Assembly: GCA_028564925.1 (NCBI GenBank)
Contig: CM053029.1
Span: 184,454,286-184,518,285, forward strand
DNA length: 64,000 nt
From: Lithobates sylvaticus
Taxonomy: Eukaryota > Chordata > Amphibia > Anura > Ranidae
Direction of reading: 5' to 3'
Below, piece after piece: positions 1 through 9,927 of the stretch. Position 1 is the stretch's first letter. Each line of letters opens with the position of its first letter. The notes under the pieces were generated by a model. The model worked only from the letters and a program-made list of their open reading frames with translations. It had not been told where the DNA came from and made no database searches. The position numbers and the translations under genes were made by a program.

Positions 1-239
1 TGGTTGCGCTGGACTGATGGCCCTCCCGGGTTCTGTGTTGGGCTGGGAACTGCGACGCGTACTGCTTAGGTGCCCCCTCCCCCCCCTCCGTGCTGGGGTG
101 GGTGGGCGCCGTGCACTGCGCGTCGACGTCACGCTGGTTCCAACGTGTGCGCGCCCTACTCGGGGCTAGCGCACGCGGGACCTTTGTTAACCTGCGTGCG
201 TGATGGAGGTTTGGCGGCAAACGCCGGGTGCTTGTTCTT

Positions 240-345
240 GTTGCCCAGGCGACGACGCGTCCCTCCCTTTCATGCACGCGGCGTGGCGTTGGGGGCGGGA
301 CCTGGCTGTGCCCTTATATAACCCTGTCCTCAATGGCTTTCCGTC
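240..345 (+). promoter_or_regulatory. Promoter block of tandem unit A
   Basis: An X-box-like palindrome (GTTGCCCAGGCGAC, 240-253) resembles RFX sites. It is followed by a GC box-like GGGGGCGGGA and a TATA box (TATATAA, 315-321). A CRE-like GACGTCAC lies upstream near 126-133. Transcription would start near 345 and run toward the ribozyme about 610 bp downstream. The motifs are seen; promoter activity is inferred. Confidence 0.55.
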
Positions 346-957
346 CAGGCCACATCTACCTGTATACAATTCACTGCACCAGGGGTATTTGATTTCTTTA
401 CTCCCCAATCGAGGTAAATTCTATTGATTTTTTGTTTTCACCAATTGGCTCTTTTTGAACTTACTTCCTCACTGTTTTTTACAAGGTCACCTTAATTTAT
501 TTTTATATTTTTCTCATCCCCAAACCCCTTGCTACTAGGCTCTACCATGCCTATATAGCTAATATTACACATGTTTACCATCTACCATCACGATGTGATA
601 CAGTCCTACCTTATAAGTCTTACATTAATTTATATTGTCACTCCCACTATGTAGTGGTTTTAACACATATTTATTTATATTTATTCCTAGTTCTACACAG
701 ACTCTTTGCCCTAGGACGCCAGCCTATCTTCGGCAGGGTTTTCTGTCTGGGCTGCCTCTTCCTATATGCCCCCTCAGTTCCCATGCCTGACATAACCGGG
801 GGGCCTCTAATATCCAGCGCTAGACCATGCCTCCTATACACAGCAGACCAGTCTGTAAGTATTACTATAGGACTGGCCCCGTCCCATCTTGGCTTCATCA
901 TTCCTTTTGCTATATGCTAATCATTGGACCTTTATGTATCTTATTTCAGATTATTAC

Positions 958-1023
958 CACGTGCTTGCTCCTGATGAGTGGTATTACCAAACCACGAAAC
1001 GCGTCGAGCTAACTGAAGCCGTG
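958..1023 (+). ncRNA. Type-I hammerhead ribozyme, copy A
   Basis: All core elements are present. Helix I pairs 967-970 (GCTC) with 1006-1009 (GAGC), 963-966 with 1016-1019, and 958-961 (CACG) with 1020-1023 (CGTG); a 6-nt bulge, TAACTG, lies on the 3' side. The core CTGATGA is at 971-977. Helix II pairs GTGG (978-981) with CCAC (992-995) around a 10-nt loop. GAAA is at 996-999. Helix III is minimal (ACGCGT, 999-1004) and is followed by C1005, so predicted cleavage is after 1005. Very short helix III is known from Penelope-like element hammerheads, which are thought to work best as dimers. Confidence 0.87.
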
Positions 1024-1551
1024 TCTGGACGTATATACTATATTGTTTTATATTTGTACTTTTTATATCCTATCCTACTTTGTGTTATGGGTTTGAGTTA
1101 CCCCATTGAGGGGCTCTTCCCCAATAACACATGGCGGACTAGCAAGCTTGGAGACCCTCTCTATCACTGTAATTATTGTTTGATATGTTAATAATCAAGA
1201 TGTCTGTGTATATAGATGAAACTATGGGCTATATTACCATTATTAAAAATTGTTTTTACTTTTTCTATAATGGTCCTACTGTATCTTAATTACTAGAACG
1301 ATATGGTAATATTGATAGTTGGTCTTCTCTGAAACTATGTACTACATATATACTTAGGTGTACTTTATATTTCACTCAGAGTTTACAATACCACTATCCC
1401 CTACCTATGTTACTTTATCGATCATGGGCCTAATGTACTCAGTTAAGCAACTACACTATTGATAATTGGTTGTTCCCCGAGACTGCATGCCTCATATAAA
1501 GTCCCAACTTTTTCCCCCGCCCCTTTCTTTCCCATGATACTCTCACTAGAT

Positions 1552-1649
1552 AGGGATGGAGCTATATGACTTTAATGGTCGTTACCTCATATAAAGTCCC
1601 AGGGATGGAGCTATATGACTTTAATGGTCGTTACCTCATATAAAGTCCC
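1552..1649 (+). repeat. Two direct 49-bp repeats inside the unit
   Basis: A 49-bp segment beginning AGGGATGGAGC and ending in ATAAAGTCCC occurs twice head to tail (1552-1600, 1601-1649). A third partial copy of its end, CTCATATAAAGTCCC, lies near 1490-1506. The same arrangement is present in copy B. Confidence 0.85.
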
Positions 1650-2132
1650 AAACAGATACTTTACTCTTCAAAACTGATTTAGGGATGGAAGCATGCAGCC
1701 TCATTATCCTATTTATGCATTACTAACACATTCATCATATCAATTACAGTGTTAATTTCCAATGTTTATATTTATTGACTTCCATCTCCTTCCGCCAGCA
1801 TTTAGCACAAGCATGATTCCAATTGGGATATGTGGGTCTGTTCTCCCTTACAGACTTTATAGTCATTAACTGTGGCTGTGTGTTTTGAGGACTGGTTGCG
1901 CTGGACTGATGGCCCTCCCGGGTTCTGTGTTGGGCTGGGAACTGCGACGCGTACTGCTTAGGTGCCCCCTCCCCCCCCCTCCGTGCTGGGGTGGGTGGGC
2001 GCCGTGCACTGCGCGTCGACGTCACGCTGGTTCCAACGTGTGCGCGCCCTACTCGGGGCTAGCGCACGCGGGACCTTTGTTAACCTGCGTGCGTGATGGA
2101 GGTTTGGCGGCAAACGCCGGGTGCTTGTTCTT

Positions 2133-2238
2133 GTTGCCCAGGCGACGACGCGTCCCTCCCTTTCATGCACGCGGCGTGGCGTTGGGGGCGGGTCCTGGCT
2201 GTGCCCTTATATAACCCTGTCCTCAATGGCTTTCCGTC
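2133..2238 (+). promoter_or_regulatory. Promoter block of tandem unit B
   Basis: This is the same block as in unit A, shifted by 1893 bp: X-box-like palindrome at 2133-2146 and TATATAA at 2208-2214. One substitution separates the copies between these two motifs. Confidence 0.55.
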
Positions 2239-2850
2239 CAGGCCACATCTACCTGTATACAATTCACTGCACCAGGGGTATTTGATTTCTTTACTCCCCA
2301 ATCGAGGTAAATTCTATTGATTTTTTGTTTTCACCAATTGGCTCTTTTTGAACTTACTTCCTCACTGTTTTTTACAAGGTCACCTTAATTTATTTTTATA
2401 TTTTTCTCATCCCCAAACCCCTTGCTACTAGGCTCTACCATGCCTATATAGCTAATATTACACATGTTTACCATCTACCATCACGATGTGATACAGTCCT
2501 ACCTTATAAGTCTTACATTAATTTATATTGTCACTCCCACTATGTAGTGGTTTTAACACATATTTATTTATATTTATTCCTAGTTCTACACAGATTCTTT
2601 GCCCTAGGACGCCAGCCTATCTTCGGCAGGGTTTTCTGTCTGGGCTGCCTCTTCCTATATGCCCCCTCAGTTCCCATGCCTGACATAACCGGGGGGCCTC
2701 TAATATCCAGCGCTAGACCATGCCTCCTATACACAGCAGACCAGTCTGTAAGTATTACTATAGGACTGGCCCCGTCCCATCTTGGCTTCATCATTCCTTT
2801 TGCTATATGCTAATCATTGGACCTTTATGTATCTTATTTCAGATTATTAC

Positions 2851-2916
2851 CACGTGCTTGCTCCTGATGAGTGGTATTACCAAACCACGAAACGCGTCGA
2901 GCTAACTGAAGCCGTG
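2851..2916 (+). ncRNA. Type-I hammerhead ribozyme, copy B
   Basis: The sequence is identical to the 958-1023 motif, including both helix I segments, the CTGATGA core, the GTGG/CCAC helix II, GAAA and the short helix III. Predicted cleavage is after C2898, so cleavage in both units would release a 1893-nt monomer. Confidence 0.87.
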
Positions 2917-3557
2917 TCTGGACGTATATACTATATTGTTTTATATTTGTACTTTTTATATCCTATCCTACTTTGTGTTATGGGTTTGAGTTACCCCATT
3001 GAGGGGCTCTTCCCCAATAACACATGGCGGACTAGCAAGCTTGGAGACCCTCTCTATCACTGTAATTATTGTTTGATATGTTAATAATCAAGATGTCTGT
3101 GTATATAGATGAAACTATGGGCTATATTACCATTATTAAAAATTGTTTTTACTTTTTCTATAATGGTCCTACTGTATCTTAATTACTAGAACGATATGGT
3201 AATATTGATAGTTGGTCTTCTCTGAAACTATGTACTACATATATACTTAGGTGTACTTTATATTTCACTCAGAGTTTACAATACCACTATCCCCTACCTA
3301 TGTTACTTTATCGATCATGGGCCTAATGTACTCAGTTAAGCAACTACACTATTGATAATTGGTTGTTCCCCGAGACTGCATGCCTCATATAAAGTCCCAA
3401 CTTTTTCCCCCGCCCCTTTCTTTCCCATGATACTCTCACTAGATAGGGATGGAGCTATATGACTTTAATGGTCGTTACCTCATATAAAGTCCCAGGGATG
3501 GAGCTATATGACTTTAATGGTCGTTACCTCATATAAAGTCCCAAACAGATACTTTAC

Positions 3558-4560
3558 CCCTTTCTCATTTGCCACACCACTGTAACCCCCTTTCTCATTT
3601 GCCCCACCACTGTACCTCCTGCACATCTGTCCCATCACTGTAACCCCCTGCTCATGTGTCCAACTGATGTACCTCCTTTCTCCTCTGCACATCTGCACCC
3701 CGCCTCCTGCTCCTCTGCCCCACCGCTGTAACCTCCTGCTCATCTGTCCCACCAATGTAACCCTCTTCTCATCTGGCCCAACACTAAACCCCCCCTGACT
3801 CATCTGTCCCACCACTGTAACCCCCTGCCCCATCACTGTACCCCCTGCTTTTCTGCCCCACCACTAAACCCCCTTCTCATCCCTCCCACCACTGTACCCC
3901 CTTGCTCTTCTGTCCCACCACTGTAACCCCCCTGCTCATCTCCCCTATCAATGTACCCCCTTTTCTCATCTGCCCCACCACTGTACCTCCATGCACATCT
4001 TTTTCACTGCTGCGTCCCCATGCTCTTCTGTCTCACTAATGAATCACTTTCTCATCTGCCCTAACACTGAACTCATCTGCCCCACCAATGTACCTCCTGC
4101 ACATCTGTTCCACCTCTGTTCCCCCTGCAACCCCCTGCTAATCTGTTCCACCAATACACCTTCTTTTACATCTGCCCCACTGCTCTACCCCCCTGCTTTT
4201 CTGTCCCACCACTGTAACCCCCCTGCTCATCTGCCCCATCAATGTACCCCCTTTTCTCATCTGCCCCACCACTGTACCTCCATGCACATCTTTTCCACTG
4301 CTGTGTCCCCATGCTCTTCTGTCTCACTAATGAATCACTTGCTCATCTGCCCCACCACTGTAACTCGCTTTCTCATCTGCCCCACCAATGTATCTCCTGC
4401 ACATCTGTTCAACAACTGTAACCCCCTGCTAATCTGTTCCACCAATACACCTCCTTTTACATCTGCCCCACTGCTCTACCCCCTGCTTTTCTGTCCCACC
4501 ACTTAAACCCCTTCTCATCTGCCCCAACACTAAACCCCCCCCTGCTCATCTGTCCCAACT
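3558..4560 (+). repeat. C-rich ~30-bp minisatellite with higher-order period
   Basis: This is a degenerate array whose consensus is roughly TGCCCCACCACTGTAACCCC followed by CTGCTCATC. Units vary from about 28 to 32 bp. A longer block recurs with an offset of about 291 bp: the segment from about 3911 matches that from about 4202, including a shared diverged stretch with ACTAATGAATCAC. The open frames crossing it in both directions are by-products of the repeat. Confidence 0.85.
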
Positions 4561-5047
4561 CTGAATCCATGAAAGACAAAAAAACATTCCATAGCTCAAC
4601 TCACCAACCAGTTTGCCAACCGACCAAATTAACCTGTCCAACAGTCTGCGTTAAAAACAGGGGTTTAGTTAGCACATATTTGCAAATGCATGCTTAAGCT
4701 GCAAGGCCTCTTCACGGCACCATGTGTATTGCTTCATAAGCGTCTCCACAATGGAAGCACATGCATTAAATGGATAGATGAGGGGCAGATGGGCCTGGGG
4801 GCAGCCCAATCCCCCTTAAAGGAACAGGAACACACTGGACACTCAGCAGTAGCACAGTGGCAGCCAAGGTGCCCAGTGTGTCCCCGGATCATATTTACAC
4901 CAGTAACAAACAAATGGCCCCCACCCCCATCTATAACTGGCCTTCATAACAAGAAGCACATGGAAGGGCAAAAGCATGAAAGACAAAAACAGAACAATCC
5001 ATAGTTCAACTCACCAGTTATAGGTGGGGCGGGGGCCATTTGTTTGT
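4561..5047. repeat. Interruption in minisatellite, bounded by direct and inverted repeats
   Basis: About 490 bp of non-minisatellite sequence splits the array. A ~40-bp segment starting CATGAAAGACAAAAA occurs at 4568-4606 and again at 4975-5015. A 34/35-bp inverted repeat pairs 4906-4940 with 5014-5047, separated by 73 bp. This may be a small inserted element, but no family was recognised. Confidence 0.6.
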
Positions 5048-5245
5048 CCCAACACTGAACCCCCTGCTCATCTGCCCCAACACTGTACCCCATGCTCGTC
5101 TATCCCACTGCTGAACCCCCTGCTCATCTCTTCCACCACTGTACCTCCCTGCACATCTGCCCCACTGTTGTACCCTCCTACTCTTGTCCCACCTCTGAAC
5201 CCCTCCTGCTAATTTTCCCCACCGATGTACCCTCTTCTCATCTAT
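5048..5245 (+). repeat. C-rich minisatellite, second block
   Basis: Resumption of the same ~30-bp unit seen at 3558-4560, with more decayed copies, ending near the AAGGAAGCAGAGATAAGG sequence. Confidence 0.75.
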
Positions 5246-6190
5246 GATATGTAGAGTGGTGAAAGGAAGCAGAGATAAGGACACATCTACCTGATCCAAC
5301 TCTCACATCCAGCCCACGTGCAAGCATCTGGAATCGATGAGCTCACGTCAGGGGCATTTTCTGAAAGCAGTGGGCCCGTGTTCAGGATCATAAGTTGGGC
5401 CCCTACAGCTGAGAAAAGTGGTTGGATGTTATTTTCATTGCGCTGAATACTGGATGTGGCTTAAAGGGACACAGAGTGCAGGGGTTCAGTAGTAAGTGAT
5501 GCAAAGGTTCAGGAATAATTTCAACAAAGTTGCCAGAAGCTCTACAGTAATTCCACAAACTGTTACCTGATTGTGGTATTCTCAATCACAGTGAAATCCC
5601 TTCTTTCTGAGATTGGTAGTGGCAACCAAGTGTCTCATCTTCCACCAGATGGTGGGCGGGGCTAGCAGGACTGTATTTGGGTTTAGCAGTGGCCAATGAC
5701 AGCCGTTCTCCTCCCCCCAGCAGAACTACACCCAATCTCTTCCCCATCACAGAAGCTGACAAATACAGCTACAGCAAAGTTAACAAAACAGAAAAAAAAA
5801 AGAGAACAAAACAATGTTTCCTATCTTTTGCAATGTGTGTGGGGCACAGTGCAGGTGCAGTGTGGGGAATTCTGAAATTGGAATGCATTAGTGTCTCACT
5901 GACACTTCCCTGCGCTGCTCTGCTGATGGGGAGGGAGACGAGTGCCGGCAAAAGAGGCTTTGTGTGCCGCTTGCAGCCACAGTGCCGGGGGTTGCCTACC
6001 CCTGATGTATACAATATACTACAAAAAGACTTGATATTTAATGGCAAGTAGCACCAGCTTCCTATGCTAGCATCCCCAGCTCTTGTTCTAATCAGCAAGG
6101 CTAGTCATACACAGTTTTCTTCACCCACGCTATTGTATGGCACCCTCGGCTGTCAGGATAACCAAACAGTGACTGCATCTTTAGATTTTA
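5246..6190. other. No gene recognised
   Basis: Ordinary AT/GC-mixed sequence without a convincing ORF, RNA gene or intact transposon. A moderately GC-rich patch near 5840-6000 looks like old repeat, but I cannot assign a family. Confidence 0.5.
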
Positions 6191-6191
6191 A

Positions 6192-6520
6192 GACCCTGCC
6201 TTGCAGCACTGGGGTCCTTGGTACTCAGACTAAAATGTTGACCAAAAAAAAAAAAATACAAAACGTATTAAAAAAACAAAAAAAACACATGGGCCTTCTC
6301 GATGGACCACTTGGTCTTTTGTCTGCTCTCACTTTTCTATGAATCTCAGTCAGGACACTTTCTGCATGGAGTTTGCATGCTCTCCCTGGATTTCTATTCA
6401 AATTGGCCCTATTATGTCTGCATTTTTTCATGTGAGATAGGGACATTAGATGTTAAGCTCCTTAAGTGCAAGGGCTGATATGAATGCACAGAATGTAATT
6501 GTCAGCTTTCTAAATACCTG
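6192..6520 (+). mobile_element. Degraded tRNA-derived SINE (V-SINE-like), interrupted
   Basis: The head has CCTGCCTTGCAGCACTGGGG and the body has CTGCATGGAGTTTGCATG followed by a tail block with TTAAGCTCCTTAAGTGCAAG. The same order occurs in the better copy at 61945-62252. About 110 bp of A-rich sequence (6236-6345) sits between head and body, apparently inserted. The body resembles the conserved central domain of vertebrate V-SINEs. Confidence 0.7.
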
Positions 6521-7585
6521 TAATATGTAAACGTATTGACTGTACGATAATGAAAATAACAAGAGAGACTTGCAAACAACTATTCAACCTTCACTTATTT
6601 TGTGTTGCTCATTGTTTTGTAACTAACCTGATTAGAAAATGCAGTAAAACTAGTTCAGTGATGCTTGTATTAAACACCTTAAAGTGATTTCTAAAGATAG
6701 TTGGCAGTTGGGCAAGTGAGTCATATGCTAAAATGCTAAATCAGCCACCCACAAAACTAATAGTGAATTTGTAATGACTTCTTGAAAGGAAGTACGGTAT
6801 ATTTCTTTGTGAATATTAGCCATGACGTTCCAGAAGTTTGGAATCAAGTGACCTGAAAAATGTAAAGGACACATAGCAATTGATAATAAATGGTAAATAA
6901 AATTTCCTAGCACCCTGAAGAATCTCTGCAACCAACTGTACTACAAGAAAAAAGATAATTCCTCTAGGGCAAAGGTATCTAGAGACATGTGAATGCTCCA
7001 CCAGGTAGTTTATGGTCAGATTAAGGAATACCTGGTATAGGTAGATTTGCCACTATGCCTCCTCCCTGAGCCAACCAAGGGAAACAACTGTTTGATCAGG
7101 CCCTAGTTTGGTTTTCCAGGATAACCACACTTATGTTTATGGGAGGACATTTTTCCAGGAAACTGTATATGCCGTCATAACCTTTGATACCGTACCTCAC
7201 GACACCGCAAATAAAATTGCCAACTTTAGTCACAGAGCTCGTTAAAGCTCAGTAAGCTTTGACATGACTCAGTATTAGTAGCAGCGCACACAGTGAATGG
7301 CAAAAGTGAGGCTTCTCACCAGTTAGCTCGGTGTCTCATCACACAGCGAAAGCAAAAGGATGTTTTATCACTTTAGCTTTCAGAAATCTTGTGTTCATGT
7401 AGTTTCATGTGTAGTTTCTACAAATTTCAAAACATCTCCCCACTATAAAGGAGGTGTTTGTAGTCCAAAGCAGTAATGAAGCCTCTGGTGATAACACAGC
7501 TCCACCATATGTACAGTGCAGTAAGTAAACATTGTCACCATAGGACAGGGAGGGGTTAGCCTTCATTCATACTGGTGACTTAGGC
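6521..7585. other. No gene recognised
   Basis: AT-rich sequence with only short random frames and no motif I can assign. Confidence 0.5.
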
Positions 7586-7936
7586 CTAAAGCCCTGTATA
7601 CATAGGCCGAATGTTGGCAGACAACCGGTTAAAAAAAAACAAAAAAACGGCCGACATTTGGCCTGTGTGTTCGTTGGTCTGTTGGACGTGCATGCTGGAA
7701 AACCAGCACTCCTGATCAGTGCTCCCAGCCAATGGAAGAGAGCACTGATTGGAGTGTTCTAGCGGGGGTTCCACAACCCCTTTCAGAACACAACAGCTCA
7801 GCGGGGGACGATTGCTGAACTAACATTGCATGGTTAGTACAGCAGGTCTGACCAGAGCTGTCCGTTTTTTTTCATTCAACCCAAAAAAAACGGTTAGGGT
7901 GTTCCCCGCTTAAATCGCCACTGTGAATGTAGCCTT
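7586..7936. mobile_element. Short inverted-repeat element (MITE)
   Basis: The left end TAAAGCCCTGTATACATAGG is matched in reverse by the right end, CACTGTGAATGTAGCCTTA. This is a non-coding element of the TA-flanked type that recurs through the window. Confidence 0.5.
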
Positions 7937-8270
7937 ATTGGCAGGGTAAGCAGGTTAAAACAAAGCAGGAAAGATGGCTGCAACGACCACATTTAAGAAC
8001 TGGTAAGCTGCAATACATTACATTTTTGTTCTAGAGTTCCAATATGCTTTAGGACCACCCAAAACAGAGTTAAACCACAAACGGTTTAAACTAATCCTCT
8101 GGGACTATGTTGGTGAGATCTGTACAGCTGCTGCAGCCAGTATAAGGAGCTTCCTCTGTCTGTCCCTGTTCCGTTTGATTTATTACAGTTTTAATAAATG
8201 TGTACATTCAACAAGACACATAACAAATACAGAAAATGTTGGGAGGTGAAGAATCAAATGCCCACAACAA
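7937..8270. other. No feature recognised
   Basis: About 330 bp between two MITEs, with no coding or RNA signal. Confidence 0.5.
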
Positions 8271-8708
8271 TAAGGCCCCTTTCACACTGGGGCGGTTTGC
8301 AAGCGCTATTGCGCTAAGAATAGCGCCTGCAAACCGACCCTAAACAGCTTTTGCTGTTCCTTCAGTGTGAAAGCCCGAGGGCTTTCACACTGAAGCGGTG
8401 CGCTTGCAGGACGCTCAAAAATGTCCTGCAAGCTGCATCTTTGGCTCGCTATAGGAGCGGTATATTTACCGCTCCTATAGCGCCCGGTCCCATTGAAAAC
8501 AATGGGGGAGCGCGCCGAACCCGCCCGCAAAACGCCGCTATAGCGGCGGTTTGCGGGCGGTATTGACCCTTTTTTTCGGCCGCTCGCGGGGGGTAAAAAC
8601 ACCCCGCGAGCGGCCGCAATGCGCCGCTAAAACGCTGGTAAAGCGGCGCTAAATATAGCGCCGCTTTACCGCCAGCGCCCCCACCGCTCCAGTGTGAAAG
8701 TAGCCTTA
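8271..8708. mobile_element. MITE built of serial perfect hairpins
   Basis: The ends TAAGGCCCCTTTCACACTGG and CCAGTGTGAAAGTAGCCTTA are inverted repeats. The interior is very GC-rich and contains several separate near-perfect hairpins: 8449-8482 (GCTATAGGAGCGGTA arms), about 8521-8562 (CCCGCCCGCAAA / TTTGCGGGCGG), 8579-8616 (GGCCGCTCGCGGGG arms) and about 8639-8671 (GTAAAGCGGCGCTA arms). It is non-coding; the open frames reflect the palindromes. Confidence 0.8.
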
Positions 8709-9927
8709 GACTAAACACCTTTTAAAAGGTGTAACTTTTTTCATCTCCTTATTATACATTTTCGTTGAGTTACTACTTTCTGAGAGAGATATACACCCTT
8801 TGCAGTTTATGTGTACCCTTTTTATGCGTTATTAGATATACACTTGTGAGTGGCTCAATGCACAGAAATGTGCAGGTTTGTATTCATTGTGTGTTGTCAT
8901 TCATGCAGAATGGCAATCCACTGCACATATAAAGTAAAAATAATTCAGACGTGTTGAAAGCCTATGCAAAGTAAATGGGATGCCTTACGTCAGTTCACTG
9001 TGAGATACACAAAATCTATAGCTCTGTGCATCTAGTTCTGATATTTACACAGCAAAAGCACTCTCTACCAAGGTGGGAAACCTGTAGTTAATTAACACTC
9101 TTGTCCCTCCCTCAGCTTGTGACTGGACATTGAAAGGAGAAGCAGCAGCTCTGTCACTCTGCTTCCATCAGTGTGCGCCTTGTTAGCATTGTACTAGCTC
9201 TTGCATTCTTTATCAATGTATTTACTTCTGCTTTATAAATAAACCTATTCTGCCCAATAGATGTGCATTTTGTTAAACTGATCATGCAGTCAAACAGACC
9301 CAAACCTGGTATCTTCTGAGTTCCTTAGTTAGGTAGTTGGTTCCAGTCAAGATACATTTTACTCATGATTCTTCCAATGTAGACAGACTGTATATAAAAG
9401 GTATTGTGACACATGTAAACCCTGAGCTTTAAGTACTCTCTCAAATACACAAGAATGTATATTCTCTCCCTCTTGATCTGTGGGCTTTTTGCTGATAAAT
9501 TTATCTAGGTTGGCTATGTTCAATTTATTCACAAGAAAACCCAAAAAACAACCAGTGATGACTTTATTCCAAGTTCTAATAATGGCCTTTAACTGGATAT
9601 GGCTAACGCTGTGGTTAAAGTTACAAGCAAAAAAAGTTGCACATGGCCAATCTAGATATATCTATCTATCTATCTATCTCATGCCTGTACTTACTATACA
9701 GCAGTTATTCTGTATTTTTTTTTTTTATATTTCATAACTTAAACAATTTTGTATATGGGCAGTTTTAGAACATTTTAGCATTGCTTGATATCTCAGTAAA
9801 ATATATAAAAGAAGGAAATACAACCCCAATAAAAAAAACAATACAGAAAAACATATTTTAATGAGAACAAGTTAAAAACTAGACTTTTGAAAATCCTAAA
9901 TTTTTCTTCCTGTCAAAGCAAATACAG
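8709..9927 (-). other. CKAP4 3' UTR and 3' flank
   Basis: This region lies immediately downstream of the CKAP4 stop on the minus strand. Possible poly(A) signals (AATAAA on the minus strand) lie at 9563-9568 and 9524-9529, so the 3' UTR could be about 360-400 nt; longer forms cannot be excluded. A short (TATC)n run is near 9655-9680. No other gene is seen. Confidence 0.5.

Larger units (their letters stand above)
1..1892 (+). repeat. 1.89-kb tandem unit, copy A, with hammerhead ribozyme
   Basis: The sequence from base 1 recurs from base 1893 with almost no change: I noticed only one extra C in a C-run and two substitutions. The window therefore opens inside a tandem array with a period of 1892-1893 bp. 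Each unit has a GC-rich, CpG-rich first 330 bp ending in a TATA box, an AT-rich body, a hammerhead ribozyme, and two direct 49-bp repeats near the end. No reverse transcriptase or other convincing ORF is present. Such units resemble the terminal repeats of Penelope-like elements or large retrozymes, and a plain satellite is also possible. The tandem structure is seen directly; the class is inferred. Confidence 0.9.
1893..3557 (+). repeat. 1.89-kb tandem unit, copy B, truncated
   Basis: This is a near-identical second copy of the 1-1892 unit, in the same orientation. It stops after ACAGATACTTTAC, at the position matching about 1665 in copy A, where C-rich minisatellite begins abruptly. The last ~230 bp of the unit are missing, so this is the downstream edge of the array. 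Confidence 0.9.

Noticed and set aside
421-1020. Splice-like signals in the 1.89-kb unit (GAGGTAAATT, TTATTCCTAG, TCTGTAAGTATT, TTATTTCAG) suggesting a three-exon gene
   Set aside because: The implied exons have no conserved reading frame, and the last one would start in the ribozyme's helix I. Matches of this quality are common in AT-rich DNA.
70-1191. Open frames of 60-110 codons in the tandem unit, repeated in copy B
   Set aside because: They overlap on both strands, have no domain, and are conserved only because the two copies are nearly identical at the DNA level.
3504-4506. Long Cys/His/Pro-rich frames in the C-rich minisatellite
   Set aside because: Tandem-repeat artefacts; the repeats are not protein domains.
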